Positions 35,357 through 44,871 of a DNA stretch of 64,000 nucleotides are shown here, piece by piece. Source of the DNA: Paraburkholderia ginsengiterrae (lineage in GTDB: Bacteria > Pseudomonadota > Gammaproteobacteria > Burkholderiales > Burkholderiaceae); the NCBI RefSeq assembly GCF_001645125.1, contig NZ_LXKA01000265.1, positions 21,480 to 85,479 of the forward strand, in the 5' to 3' direction. The translations under genes and the position numbers were made by a program. Position 1 is the stretch's first letter. The number at the start of each line of letters is the position of its first letter. The notes beneath the pieces were generated by a model. The model searched no databases. It had not been told where the DNA came from and was given only the letters and a program-made list of their open reading frames with translations.

Positions 35357-35390
35357 CGTTGTCGTTGTCGTTGTCATTTCAACAAAAAAA
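35357..35390 (+). repeat. Short tandem repeat (CGTTGT)x3 and A7 run before kynU
   Basis: Three perfect hexamers CGTTGT occupy 35357-35374, followed by ATTTCAAC and a run of seven As (35384-35390). They sit in the 103-base gap before kynureninase, between the pathway genes. Such repeats can change length by slippage, but whether that affects expression is unknown. Confidence 0.5.
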
Positions 35391-35410
35391 CACAGGGAAA
35401 AATAATTCAG

Positions 35411-36640
35411 ATGATCACCCGGGAACACTGCGCCGCGCTCGACGCTGCCGACACCTTGGCCCATTGCCGCGCGCGTTTCGATTTGCCTGCCGATACGATT
35501 TACCTCGACGGCAACTCGCTGGGCGCGATGCCCGCCAATGTGCCCACGCGCATCGAACAGGCCTTGAAGCAGGAGTGGGCACATGGCCTGATCCGTTCGT
35601 GGAACGATGCCGACTGGTATCCGGCGCCGCAGCGCACCGGCAACAAGATCGCCAAACTGATCGGCGCCGGACAGGACGAAGTGATCGTCGCTGATTCGAC
35701 CTCGGTGAATCTGTTCAAGGTGCTGGTGGCGGCGACGCGCATGCGCCCGGGCCGCAAAGTGATTCTTGCCGAACGCACCAACTTTCCGACGGATGTGTAT
35801 ATCGCGTCGAGCGTCGCGGAGATGGCTGGTTGCGAGCTGCGTTGCGTCGACCCGGACGAGATCGTGGCGGCGATCGACGATAGCGTGGCCATCGTCTCGC
35901 TCACGCACGTCAACTATAAAACCGGCAAGCGCTACGACATGGAAGCCGTGACGTGCCAGGCGCATGAGGCCGGCGCGTTGATCGTGTGGGACCTGTGCCA
36001 TTCGGCGGGCGCGATGCCGGTGAACCTGAACCGCTGCGGCGCCGACTTCGCGGTGGGGTGCGGCTACAAGTATCTGAATGGGGGGCCGGGCGCACCGGCA
36101 TTCGTGTTCGTTGCAGCGCGGCACATCGAGGCGGTGCGCCAGCCGCTGACGGGTTGGCACGGACATGCGAAGCCCTTCGATTTCACGCACGATTACGCGC
36201 CGCATCCGGGCATTGACCGCATGCTGACCGGGACCGCGCCGCAGCTCGGCGTGATTGCGCTGGAGAGCGCGCTCGAGGCTTTCGACGGTGTCGATCTCGA
36301 CGTGCTGCGCGACAAGAGCGTGGCGCTTGGCAATCTGTTCATCGAGCTAAGCGATCAGGAACTGGAGGGCCTCGGCTGTACGCTGGCTTCGCCGCGCGAC
36401 GCGGAACGACGCGGCAGCCAGGTGTCGCTGGCGCATGCGCAAGGTTACGCGATCATGCAGGCGCTGATTGCACGCAACGTGATTGGCGACTTCCGCGCAC
36501 CGGACATTCTGCGCTTCGGCTTTGCGCCGCTCTACGTGCGCTACGTGGATATCTGGGACACCATCGCGCAACTCAAGGACATTATCGCGACCGATGCGTG
36601 GAATACCGAGGAATTCAAAGCGCGCAAATCGGTCACGTAA
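35411..36640 (+). CDS. kynU: Kynureninase
   Basis: PLP enzyme that cleaves kynurenine to anthranilate, or 3-hydroxykynurenine to 3-hydroxyanthranilate, plus alanine. The 409-residue protein has the PLP lysine at 220 in CGYKYLNGGPG, the cofactor Asp-His segment DLCHSAGAMPV (about 194-204), and NSLGAMP and SWNDADWYPAP near the N-terminus, all typical. ATG 35411 is the natural start by family alignment, although its ribosome site is poor (AGGGA 16 bases upstream). Its place after the 3-hydroxyanthranilate genes suggests that it feeds them. No kynurenine 3-monooxygenase or formamidase gene is nearby. Confidence 0.93.
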   Translation: MITREHCAALDAADTLAHCRARFDLPADTIYLDGNSLGAMPANVPTRIEQALKQEWAHGLIRSWNDADWYPAPQRTGNKIAKLIGAGQDEVIVADSTSVNLFKVLVAATRMRPGRKVILAERTNFPTDVYIASSVAEMAGCELRCVDPDEIVAAIDDSVAIVSLTHVNYKTGKRYDMEAVTCQAHEAGALIVWDLCHSAGAMPVNLNRCGADFAVGCGYKYLNGGPGAPAFVFVAARHIEAVRQPLTGWHGHAKPFDFTHDYAPHPGIDRMLTGTAPQLGVIALESALEAFDGVDLDVLRDKSVALGNLFIELSDQELEGLGCTLASPRDAERRGSQVSLAHAQGYAIMQALIARNVIGDFRAPDILRFGFAPLYVRYVDIWDTIAQLKDIIATDAWNTEEFKARKSVT

Positions 36641-36673
36641 AAGAACGCAAGTGCATCCAGGAGGAGACAGAAG

Positions 36674-38068
36674 ATGACACAGGATCAGACAGGCTTCGAC
36701 ACGATTGTCGAACGTGAGAAGGGGCTGCATCGCGGATTGTCGACGGGGCAGTTGTCGATGATCGCGATTGGCGGCGCGATTGGCACGGGTCTTTTTCTCG
36801 GCAGTGGATTCGCGATCGGTTTTGCCGGACCGAGCGTGCTGGTGAGTTATGCGATCGGCGCGCTGATCGCCTTGCTGCTGATGGGATGTCTCGCGGAGAT
36901 GACCGTCGCGCATCCCACGTCCGGTTCATTCGGTGCGTATGCCGAGCACTATATTGCGCCGTGGGTGGGATTTCTGGTGCGCTACGCGTACTGGTCGTCG
37001 ATCGTGTTTGCGGTAGGTACCGAGGTGACGGCGATTGCGGTGTATATGAAGTACTGGTTTCCGGCGGTGCCTGGCTGGTACTGGATCGTCGGATTTTCGG
37101 CGGCGCTGATTGGCGTCAATTCGGTGAGTGTGAAGGTATTCGGCGCGGTGGAGTATGTGTTTTCGATGCTGAAGATCGTCGCGATTGTCGGTTTCATTTT
37201 GCTCGGCGCGTATGTGGTGTTCGGCGCGCCGGCCGAGTCGACGATTGGGTTTGCCAATTACACGTCGCACGGCGGATTCTTTCCGAAGGGCGTGTGGGGC
37301 ATGTGGGTTGCGGTGATCGTGTCGATTTTCAGCTATTTGAGCATCGAAATGATCGCGGTGGCGGCGGGTGAGGCGCGCGATCCGCAGAAGGCGATTACCC
37401 GGGCGTTTCGCGCAACGATGTTCAGGCTCGTGTTTTTCTATTTGCTGACGTTGGCGTTGATGCTGGCGATCGTGCCGTGGAATGCGGCCGGCACCGATGA
37501 GAGTCCTTTCGTGCGGGTGATGGCTGCGACCCATGTGCCGGGTGCTGCTGGTGTGATCAACTTTGTGATTCTGGTGGCGGCGTTGTCGGCGATGAATAGC
37601 CAGCTCTATATTACGACGCGGATGATGTTCAGTTTGTCGCGGGCGGGATATGCGCCGCGGCGGCTGGGTGCGCTGAGTGGGAGAGGTGTGCCGGTTGCGG
37701 CGTTGTGGCTTTCCACTATCGGGATTGCGTTGGCTGCTGTGCTGAATGTGGTTTATCCCGATGCTTCGTTTGTTTTGATGATGTCGGTTTCCATGTTTGG
37801 GGCGATGTTTACCTGGTTGATGATTTTTGTCACGCATCTGTTTTTTCGGCGAGCGCATCAAGGGAAGGTGCTTGCTTTCAGGATGTGGGGGTATCCCGGG
37901 ACTTCTCTTCTTGGCGCTGGGTTGATGATTGGGGCGCTTTTGACGACCTGGTTCACCAGGGAGTTTCGGATGACTCTTGTTATTGGTGTGCCGTTTGTTG
38001 TTGGGTTGTTGGTTGTTTATTTTGTTTGGTATCGGGGGAGGGGGGCTGCGGAGGTTGAGTTGGCCTGA
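36674..38068 (+). CDS. APC-family amino-acid permease
   Basis: A 464-residue transporter with about twelve helices, of the AAT (amino acid transporter) subgroup. The first part, GLSTGQLSMIAIGGAIGTGL then FLGSGFAIGFAGPSVLVSYA, is the classic substrate-binding signature. The later YITTRMMFSLSRAGYAPRRL loop is also typical. It has a strong AGGAGGAG site and lies 33 bases after kynU, so it probably imports the pathway substrate (tryptophan, kynurenine or a related aromatic amino acid). Its last 500 bases are unusually rich in G and T on the coding strand, unlike the genes upstream. Confidence 0.87.
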   Translation: MTQDQTGFDTIVEREKGLHRGLSTGQLSMIAIGGAIGTGLFLGSGFAIGFAGPSVLVSYAIGALIALLLMGCLAEMTVAHPTSGSFGAYAEHYIAPWVGFLVRYAYWSSIVFAVGTEVTAIAVYMKYWFPAVPGWYWIVGFSAALIGVNSVSVKVFGAVEYVFSMLKIVAIVGFILLGAYVVFGAPAESTIGFANYTSHGGFFPKGVWGMWVAVIVSIFSYLSIEMIAVAAGEARDPQKAITRAFRATMFRLVFFYLLTLALMLAIVPWNAAGTDESPFVRVMAATHVPGAAGVINFVILVAALSAMNSQLYITTRMMFSLSRAGYAPRRLGALSGRGVPVAALWLSTIGIALAAVLNVVYPDASFVLMMSVSMFGAMFTWLMIFVTHLFFRRAHQGKVLAFRMWGYPGTSLLGAGLMIGALLTTWFTREFRMTLVIGVPFVVGLLVVYFVWYRGRGAAEVELA

Positions 38069-38432
38069 TGGTTTTGGGGTTTGTCTTCCTTAGGTGTTGG
38101 TCGTTCCTTGACTTGTTAGTGGTCTATTCGCGTTGCTTGTGCGAGGCGGCAGAAGCACGAAGCCGAAAGACTGAAGCCAATCGATGGCTTGAACGCAAGC
38201 GAGACAGAGGACGAGTTGATCAGGCGGGGGCAGGTTCCAGGAAGGGCCTGGACCTGAAAGAAAAGGGAACCACGCACATCTTCAGGATCAAACGCGCCAG
38301 GCGAACGGAATTCGGCCTCGCAGTTGATCGGCGATTGCCTATTCACGGAGCCCCGATCTGTTCTGACGACCCGCCGTCTGGCGGGCTCCTTGTCGAGCCT
38401 GGATCACGCCTGGCGGACGCGATGCGCGACCA
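38069..38432. other. Intergenic stretch at the left edge of the accessory island
   Basis: About 360 bases without a gene I can support. The first 40 bases continue the G/T-rich composition of the permease gene. The rest has mixed composition and may contain broken fragments of older genes. GACCCGCCGTCTGGCGGGCTC at about 38369-38389 contains an inverted repeat (CCCGCC with GGCGGG), possibly the terminator of one of the two converging genes. Confidence 0.4.
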
Positions 38433-40259
38433 CTACGTGGTCATCTCATCGCGCCATTCGACCAGGGCTTCCCGAACTTCAGCGATTACTGGCGCCCACT
38501 CTCCAAGCCAGCGTTGGCGGAACAGCCTCATCGATGGATACCACGGACTGTCCGCTCTGTCGGTAAGCCAGCGCAACTCTGCATACGCGGGCAAGAGTAC
38601 CCAAACAGGGAGGTTGGCCGCACCGGCAAGATGCGCAGCAGCCGTATCAACGGTAATGAGCAGGTCAAGCGTCTCAAGTATGGCAAGCGTATCGGTGAAG
38701 TCTTCGATAGCTGGTCCGAGCGTGTGCAAATCGAACTGATCCGACAGTGCGTCGCTGTCGCGTTCATGCTCGCCTTTCTGAACCGAAAACCATGTCGTTT
38801 CAGGATGTGACAAAAGGGGGTTCAGCGCTTCAAGACTAATCGAACGGAATCGATCGAGAGCGGTGTGGGGACCACCGGCCCACACCAGACCGATTCTTGC
38901 GTTTTTCCTTCGCGTGGCTAACGGTGAGACTGCGTCGACGCGGGTCCGCCATTGGTCAACATGGCGCGGCGATGCCGAGATGTATGGCATTTTGATTGGC
39001 AGCATTGGCAGATCAAGCTTCATATGCTCTGGCATCCTTAGCATATGGCTCCAGTAGTCGTAAGGTCCTGGCGGGGTTCTGGTAAAAACTGACCGGACAC
39101 CCGTCATACTACCCGCGATTTTTGCGACAGGTTGGCTGACCAGTACATCGACAATTGCGCCTCGCTCGTACAGCCATTCGGCGAAACGGATGAACTGGAT
39201 TTCGTCGCCACGCCCCTGCTCACCAACAAGCAGGAATCGGCAACCCGCAACCGGCTCACCATGCCACATCGGGAAACCTGGAAAAACCAATGTGGAACGC
39301 GCCAGCTGCGTGGTGTAAGTCACATTACGACGCGCCCAGCCATTCTTATAGTCACCTTGGCTCAATTCGAGACTCGCAAGTTGGCACTGCATAACCTGGT
39401 CATCAGGTGCGAGCCGTACAGCTTCCCTGCTGTGAACAATCGCCTCCGTAACCCTGCCGCGTACGCTCAGGGCATGTGCGGCGTAGTGGTGCAGCGTGAC
39501 GCGCTGGGGATCAAGGTTTAGGCCCTGTCGCGCGACACCCAGCATGTCGGCGAAACGGTCAATCGTATACAGCGCGAGACAAAGCGCCTGCAATGCCTCG
39601 GCATTGTCGGCCTCCCGGTTTCTGATTTGTGCAACCGCTTGGTCAACGAGCGCGTTCCGCTTCGCCTTTGCTAGTGCACTGATCAATTCGAGCCCGTCTT
39701 GCAGGGAAGACGAGTCAAGCGCCCACGCGCATAGCCAGTAATCGGCAGCGTCATCAGCGTCTCCGAGTTCAACACTTATGCGCGCAATGGCGCGCATCGC
39801 ATGATGGAGGTTCGGACTTTTGGAAAGAGCCTCTTTGTATTGCACTTTCGCCTCGGCGAGGCGCCCGCCCAGCCGCAGACAATCAGCAAGATTGCGATGC
39901 AATGTTGCGGTGCTTCCAGAGAGGCCCATCGCCCGACGATAGTGGGCTTCCGAACGGATGTAGTCGCCATTCAGAGCAGCAATCAATCCCGCGTGTTCCC
40001 ACAGATGCGCGCGCGCAGGATCGGCCTGTAGAGCACGCTCGAGGTATGTATCTGCTTCTGCCGTTTTATTCAGGTGCACGCAAACCAATCCCATACGATG
40101 CAGTGCATGGACATCGCACGGGCTTAGTGTCAATGCCCTAAGGTATCCGCTCGCCGCATCGGTCATGCGTAACGCGAGAAAATCGGCGTCTGCATGAGCG
40201 ATTAGGATGTTCAGGTCCAGAACGTCGGAATTACAGGTCGTTGCGTTGGATTTTTTCAA
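38433..40259 (-). CDS. TPR protein with C-terminal glycosyltransferase-9-like domain
   Basis: A 608-residue protein. The N-terminal half (to about 310) is a chain of tetratricopeptide repeats, for example LGGRLAEAKVQYKEALSKSP and ALSVRGRVTEAIVHSREAVR. The C-terminal half (about 335-600) resembles heptosyltransferase-type GT-B enzymes: LLVGEQGRGDEIQFIRFAEW, ARIGLVWAGGPHTALDRFRS and LLITVDTAAAHLAGAANLPV. Such proteins may glycosylate proteins or surface structures. It is a paralogue of the gene at 61977-63455. The start appears to be TTG at 40259 with a weak site. It lies beside a subtilase pseudogene in a low-conservation island, so it may be transferred. Confidence 0.8.
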   Translation of the reverse strand: MKKSNATTCNSDVLDLNILIAHADADFLALRMTDAASGYLRALTLSPCDVHALHRMGLVCVHLNKTAEADTYLERALQADPARAHLWEHAGLIAALNGDYIRSEAHYRRAMGLSGSTATLHRNLADCLRLGGRLAEAKVQYKEALSKSPNLHHAMRAIARISVELGDADDAADYWLCAWALDSSSLQDGLELISALAKAKRNALVDQAVAQIRNREADNAEALQALCLALYTIDRFADMLGVARQGLNLDPQRVTLHHYAAHALSVRGRVTEAIVHSREAVRLAPDDQVMQCQLASLELSQGDYKNGWARRNVTYTTQLARSTLVFPGFPMWHGEPVAGCRFLLVGEQGRGDEIQFIRFAEWLYERGAIVDVLVSQPVAKIAGSMTGVRSVFTRTPPGPYDYWSHMLRMPEHMKLDLPMLPIKMPYISASPRHVDQWRTRVDAVSPLATRRKNARIGLVWAGGPHTALDRFRSISLEALNPLLSHPETTWFSVQKGEHERDSDALSDQFDLHTLGPAIEDFTDTLAILETLDLLITVDTAAAHLAGAANLPVWVLLPAYAELRWLTDRADSPWYPSMRLFRQRWLGEWAPVIAEVREALVEWRDEMTT

Positions 40260-40338
40260 AAATACCTAGCCAGTTGTCGGAAGAGTTTTGCTTCTGCGCG
40301 CCGCAGAAGCTTTTCGCATACCAAACACCTTATGGCGA

Positions 40339-42460
40339 TTAATTAGTAATAGAGGCGAAAATTACGTCATCAACAAGGTTCGTTTTAGGGCTCAATGTAA
40401 TGTAATAAGTCCCAGCTGCCGGCTTCGACAGGTAGCACATGGCGCCAGTACCTTCAGCAAAGGTTTGTGCGCACGGCGCATTCAACGTAGTAGGTGAACC
40501 CGCCCTGAGATACATCAATCCCGACTCAAGGCTCGATCGGTTCGAGAGAGCCACCCTCAAGTATTGCGCGCCAGCCGGCACGTTCAGCTTGTAATACTTC
40601 ATGACGTTCGCTGTCGCAGCAAACAAAAGATTGTCATCGAAATTCAAGTCGGTTGAGTCAGGGGCAACGACCGTAGTTGGCCGCGTTACCTTGCTTGTCG
40701 CCCCTTTGGTGTCGGTGGTCGTTAACGTGATGTTGTAAGTCCCAGGATATTCGTAGTTGTTGGTCGGATTCACTGTTTGCGTGCTTGTCATATCAACTTG
40801 ATTGCCGGAGCCGAAATTCCAGGCCCATGACGTGATCTTCGCAGAACCTCTCGCGGTCGATAGGTCCGTACACGTCACCAGCATCCCCGCCGTACTTTGC
40901 GAACATTTGAAATCTGCCGCTGCTGGAATATCTCCGGCTTTCGCCGCGGCAACCGCCGCCGCCGCGTCGAGAATTCCTGATCCCAGCGGGTGATCCAGTT
41001 GTTTGGGGAACGGTTGCGCGTGCTGCGTGATCAGATGTGCGCATCTCCGCCGTGCTTAGGGGCTTCGGTGCGACTGACTGCATGAGAGCAGCGACGCCGC
41101 TAACCATTGGTGTAGCCATTGACGTGCCTGAATCGTAAGCATAACTTTCATTGCCTAACGACTGACCGCCATCGTTATAGGTTGAGTAAATTTTAGTGCC
41201 CGGAGCAGCGATATCAACAACCGGCCCGTAGTTCGATAAATACCCACGCGCACCGTCTTCTTGGGTATTGCCAACGGCAATAACACTGTATCAATTTGCA
41301 GGTTGGTAACTTGATGTGTCGTCGTCGTTATTTCCGGCCGCAACAGCGACGACCACGCCATGACTGGTCGCGTAATCAACTGAGTCCTGCATTGATTTTG
41401 AACATTGACCGGGACCGCCAAGGCTTAGATTGATAACGCTCGCGGGGTGAGTGTTAGCCGGAAGTCCCGGAACTGACCCGCCTGAGGCCCACATTACCGC
41501 GTCTGATGCTGAGGACATCAAGCCAGTACCACATCCATTAAGCACCCGCGCGGAAAGGACCTATGCAGACGGCGCGACGCCTGAAATCCCGACGCCATTA
41601 TTCATCACGGCGGCCATGATGCCTGCAACGTGAGTGCCGTGATACGTGACGTAACCGCACCCTCCTGCTTTGCCTGGATTTGAGCCTCCCGGTGGACCGA
41701 GATAGGTAAAATCAAAACCTTGCGGGATGATATTCGCGTCCAGGTCACTATGGCTTGTTACGCCGTTGTCTACAAGTGCGATGGTAATGCCTAAGCCAGT
41801 GGCGATATTCCACGCGTTGGCCGCGCGAATTCCCGCGCTGGACTGACCGGGGTCGAGGTTTGAGAAGAGCCCCCACTGAAGGTTGTAGTACGGGTCATTG
41901 GGAATCGAGCTTGCGGATATCGGCACATCCGGTTCCACGTATTCAACGTTCGGGTCCGCTGCAATGGCGCGCATGAACGCTTTCGCTTCCTTGCTGGTTA
42001 GTTTTCGCTCGGTCGTCACCACATCTGCGTCGATGCCCATTCGATGAGATTGATGCGCTCTCGCCGGAAAGGTGCTTGCAAGCTTGTCAAGTTTCAACTG
42101 CACCGCCGAAGCAGAACCACGTTCAGCAGTACCAGCTTTGTACTTGATGATGAAACGATCCGTCTGCGAGTCCGCTGAAACGCTGCTTGTGTTCATTTTC
42201 AACGACAAAGCGGGCGGAACCACCGTGGAACTTGCATCGCTCGCAGCTGCAGCCACCTCCGACTTGTCGCTGGCCATCGGCGTTACGTCAGAAGGACTGT
42301 TACTGCCACTGCACGCGGCTAACGCCACCGCCAGTGTGACGCCTGCCATACCTCTGCCAACCAGACGTATAGATATTTCTGACCAGTTTTCTGTTGTCCT
42401 TGCCATCGCGTTTCGAAAACCAAGTAGTGCGGTTTTCGATCTCTCATCCTTCTTCGTCAT
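40339..42460 (-). pseudogene. Broken subtilisin-like (S8) lipoprotein protease
   Basis: Reading from ATG 42460 (complement), the product has a lipoprotein signal with lipobox LAAC, an inhibitor-like propeptide, and the S8 catalytic residues in order: Asp in ITIALVDNGVTSHSDL, His in YHGTHVAGIMAA and Ser in GTSMATPMVSG. A PKD-like domain and a C-terminal PPC domain (GTYYITLSP) follow. Three lesions break it: an in-frame TAG at 41561-41563, an in-frame TGA at 41291-41293 (probably from a Cys codon), and a frameshift near 41035, after which the frame continues to 40339. The intact gene would encode roughly 700 residues. It is not likely to be functional. Confidence 0.87.
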
Positions 42461-42888
42461 ATCGTCTCTGATTTCGTTTAGCAGTTCGCTTTTAAGAATG
42501 GAACCGCGCCTCAACATCGCAACCATTCGAAATTGCAAGCGTAAGCACTCGACGGGACAGACGCATCTGCTTTTGATGAAGGGAGAATTCACCCAGCCCG
42601 TAGGGAATTTCGTTGCGCCAATGATTGATTACAGAAAAGTGCTCGGTTGAATTCCGACAAGTCTTGCCTGTCAGTTGTTACAAGGCGACCCTACAGAATG
42701 AGATGTATATGCGGCATGCATGCCTGGATTACTTTTCAGAGTAGTCCTAGCGGAATTGCGCTCATGTGTTGTGGGGCAACGATTAAGCGCGGTCTTAAAG
42801 TTAACGGGACGCAATGCGCGTGTATGCGCTTGTGCGTTCGCTGGTCGTTGATCGTAGAGACTCGAGGGAGGCAATGCGTGCCGGGGGC
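42461..42888. other. Gap between subtilase remnant and IS fragment
   Basis: Roughly 430 bases with lower GC and no gene I can support. It includes the upstream region of the subtilase pseudogene and, on the right, the point where the transposase sequence stops abruptly (about 42888). No inverted repeat matching the IS end was found here, so the missing part of the element is not simply displaced nearby. Confidence 0.4.
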
Positions 42889-43619
42889 AGTGTAGATCGG
42901 GCGAATCGCTGCAGCCAGTCCCCTGCGGTCTTTCCAGCTCGCGTAATCGAGGCTGTTGCGGATCAGGTGAACGATGCAGGTCTGCAGGGTGGTCGCCGGA
43001 AACACGGCGGCCAAGGCTTCGGGCATATCTTTGAGGCCATCGGTTACGGCGATCAGGATGTCATTGACACCGCGTGTCTTGAGATCGTTGAACACCTTCA
43101 TCCAGAACTTGGCGCCTTCGGTATTCTCGATCCACAGGCCCAGAATATCGCGTGTACCGTCGGGCAGAATGCCCAGCGCAAGGTAGATCGCCTTGTTGCG
43201 CACCACAGCGTCTTCGCGGATATTGACCCGCAGCGCGTCGACGAACACCACCGGATACATCGGTTCAAAGCCGCCGTCGCGGTCACGAGGCACCTCAATC
43301 CGGATCAGACCGTCTTCGGTCAGGACTGTCCTGGCGCCCGTGCCGTTGCGTTGGTTGGTGAGGGAGGCGGGTTTGACGGCACCGGGCGGATAGCCCAAAT
43401 GATGACTCATCTCGCCACCCAGCGCCCGCTCGATCAAGGTCTTCCTCAGGGCCAATGTCGCGGCATTGATCTATTCGGCCGTCATCGGGCCGTTGCTGAA
43501 CCGTTCAAGCAACTCGGCAGGAATCGCCGGCAGTTCCGCCGGCTTGGCTTTCGGTTTTCGAGGCATACATTCTTCTTGGGAGCATGATATGCCTTGAACA
43601 CGAAATTTCTGACACCCCC
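42889..43619 (-). mobile_element. Truncated IS256-family insertion sequence with dead transposase
   Basis: A mutator-type (IS256 family) transposase begins at ATG 43566 (complement). Its sequence includes ALGGEMSHHLGYPPGA, TVLTEDGLIRIEVPRDRDGG and the DDE-domain parts YPVVFVDALRVNIRE and AVTDGLKDMPEALAAVFP with the CIVHLIRNSL segment. Codon 32 is an in-frame TAG (43471-43473) where family members have Glu. The protein ends abruptly after AAAIRPIYTAP near 42888, about half the usual 400 residues. GGGGGTGTCAGAAATTTCGTG read from 43619 downward looks like the terminal inverted repeat; the other end is lost. Confidence 0.82.
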
Positions 43620-43787
43620 ATGCGCGCGTTGCGCATAGAAAGGGGAAACGAGGATATACCTATAGGGACTCCAATTGTGGGGCGGTAGAATTGCCCCGCA
43701 CAGGGGCAACGCCAATACATCACCATGATTTCAGGGAAAGGCCAACACCCCAAGAACACAGACAAAAGCGCCGCGCAGGCAAAAAAA

Positions 43788-44657
43788 TCACCCCACCTTC
43801 CGAGGCATAACAACAACAGTACAAGTAATCCCCGCCGCCAGCACAACATCCTCAGGAACCGAATCAATCTTCACCCGCACAGGCACACGCTGCGCCAACC
43901 GCACCCAGTTAAAAGTGGGATTCACATCCGCCAGCAACTCCCGGCTCTCAGGATTATCCCGGTCATAGATGCCACGAGAAATACTCTCGACATGCCCCTG
44001 CAGCGTGCCACCGCTCATCAACCGAACCTCAGCCTTATCCCCAACCCGCACATGCGGCAGCTTGGTTTCCTCGAAATACCCATACACCCAGAACGAGTGG
44101 CTATCGACAATCGCCAGCTTGGCCGCGCCAGCCGTCGCATAGTCCCCGCGAAACACGCTGAGATTCGTCACATACCCATCCACCGGTGACACCACCCGCG
44201 TACGCTCAAGATTGAGCTTCGCCGCATCGAGTGCAGCCAGCGCCTGCTGATAGGAAGCCTCGGCAGCAGTAGCCGTATGAGTCGCATTCTCCCGGCTCTC
44301 TTTAGAAACAACCAGGGCATCCATATCCGCACGCCGTTGCGCATCGTCGCGCTTCATCTGCAACTCAGCCTTGCGAGCCGCCACAGCAGCCTGCGCCTGC
44401 TCGACCGCAATTTCGTAGTGCGACGGATCGATCTGCATCAACAGATCGCCCTTCTTCACCAGCTGATTGTCCTTCACAGGCAGATCGACAACGGCACCCG
44501 AAACATCCGGCGCGACATTCACGATCTCGGCGCGCACGCGCCCGTCGCGAGTCCACGGTTCATCCATGTAATGAACCCACAATACGCGCCCAATCAGGAT
44601 CGCGACGATAAAAATAAGAGCTGTCGCGACAAAGCCCACAATATTTCGGATGGTCAT
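43788..44657 (-). CDS. HlyD/AaeA-type membrane-fusion (adaptor) protein of an efflux pump
   Basis: A 289-residue periplasmic adaptor. It has one N-terminal membrane anchor (IVGFVATALIFIVAILIG), a biotinyl-lipoyl half motif around VSGAVVDLPVKDNQLVKKGD, an alpha-helical hairpin and the second half at VVSPVDGYVTNLSVFRGDYA. The GYFEETKLPHVRVGDKAEV segment is typical of the p-hydroxybenzoate efflux subunit AaeA. It links the inner-membrane FUSC protein to the outer-membrane channel encoded upstream in the same operon. ATG 44657 fits the family. The 3' part is rich in G and T on the coding strand. Confidence 0.88.
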   Translation of the reverse strand: MTIRNIVGFVATALIFIVAILIGRVLWVHYMDEPWTRDGRVRAEIVNVAPDVSGAVVDLPVKDNQLVKKGDLLMQIDPSHYEIAVEQAQAAVAARKAELQMKRDDAQRRADMDALVVSKESRENATHTATAAEASYQQALAALDAAKLNLERTRVVSPVDGYVTNLSVFRGDYATAGAAKLAIVDSHSFWVYGYFEETKLPHVRVGDKAEVRLMSGGTLQGHVESISRGIYDRDNPESRELLADVNPTFNWVRLAQRVPVRVKIDSVPEDVVLAAGITCTVVVMPRKVG

Positions 44658-44670
44658 GATTCGACTCTGA

Positions 44671-44871
44671 TCAACGATAAACGGCGAGACCCAGCACGCC
44701 GCACACACATACGAGCAAACTGGCCCGGAACAGGGATGGATGCCACACCACGCGATACAGTCCCGTGTACGCAATCACGCGGTCCAATACCCAGGTAAGC
44801 GCGGCGCCCGCGATAAACAGCAGCACGATGGCAGGCACGTAAGCATCCAGAACGGCGATATCACGTGGCAT
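44671..44871 (-). CDS. Small DUF1656 (AaeX-like) membrane protein
   Basis: A 66-residue protein with two hydrophobic helices (AYVPAIVLLFIAGAALTWVL and LFRASLLVCVCGVLGLAVY). DUF1656 proteins accompany AaeA/AaeB-type efflux pumps. ATG 44871 has an AAGGAG site nine bases upstream and overlaps the end of the FUSC gene by 11 bases. Its exact role in the pump is not known; the position between the FUSC and adaptor genes is conserved in such operons. Confidence 0.85.
   Translation of the reverse strand: MPRDIAVLDAYVPAIVLLFIAGAALTWVLDRVIAYTGLYRVVWHPSLFRASLLVCVCGVLGLAVYR

Noticed and set aside
38068-38739. A 223-codon + strand frame across the island edge
   Set aside because: It overlaps the 3' part of the TPR-glycosyltransferase on the other strand and has Ser/Arg-rich, unconserved content.
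41155-41421. Separate small gene inside the subtilase region
   Set aside because: It is an out-of-frame reading; the true frame continues through the TGA at 41291 with S8 protease motifs.
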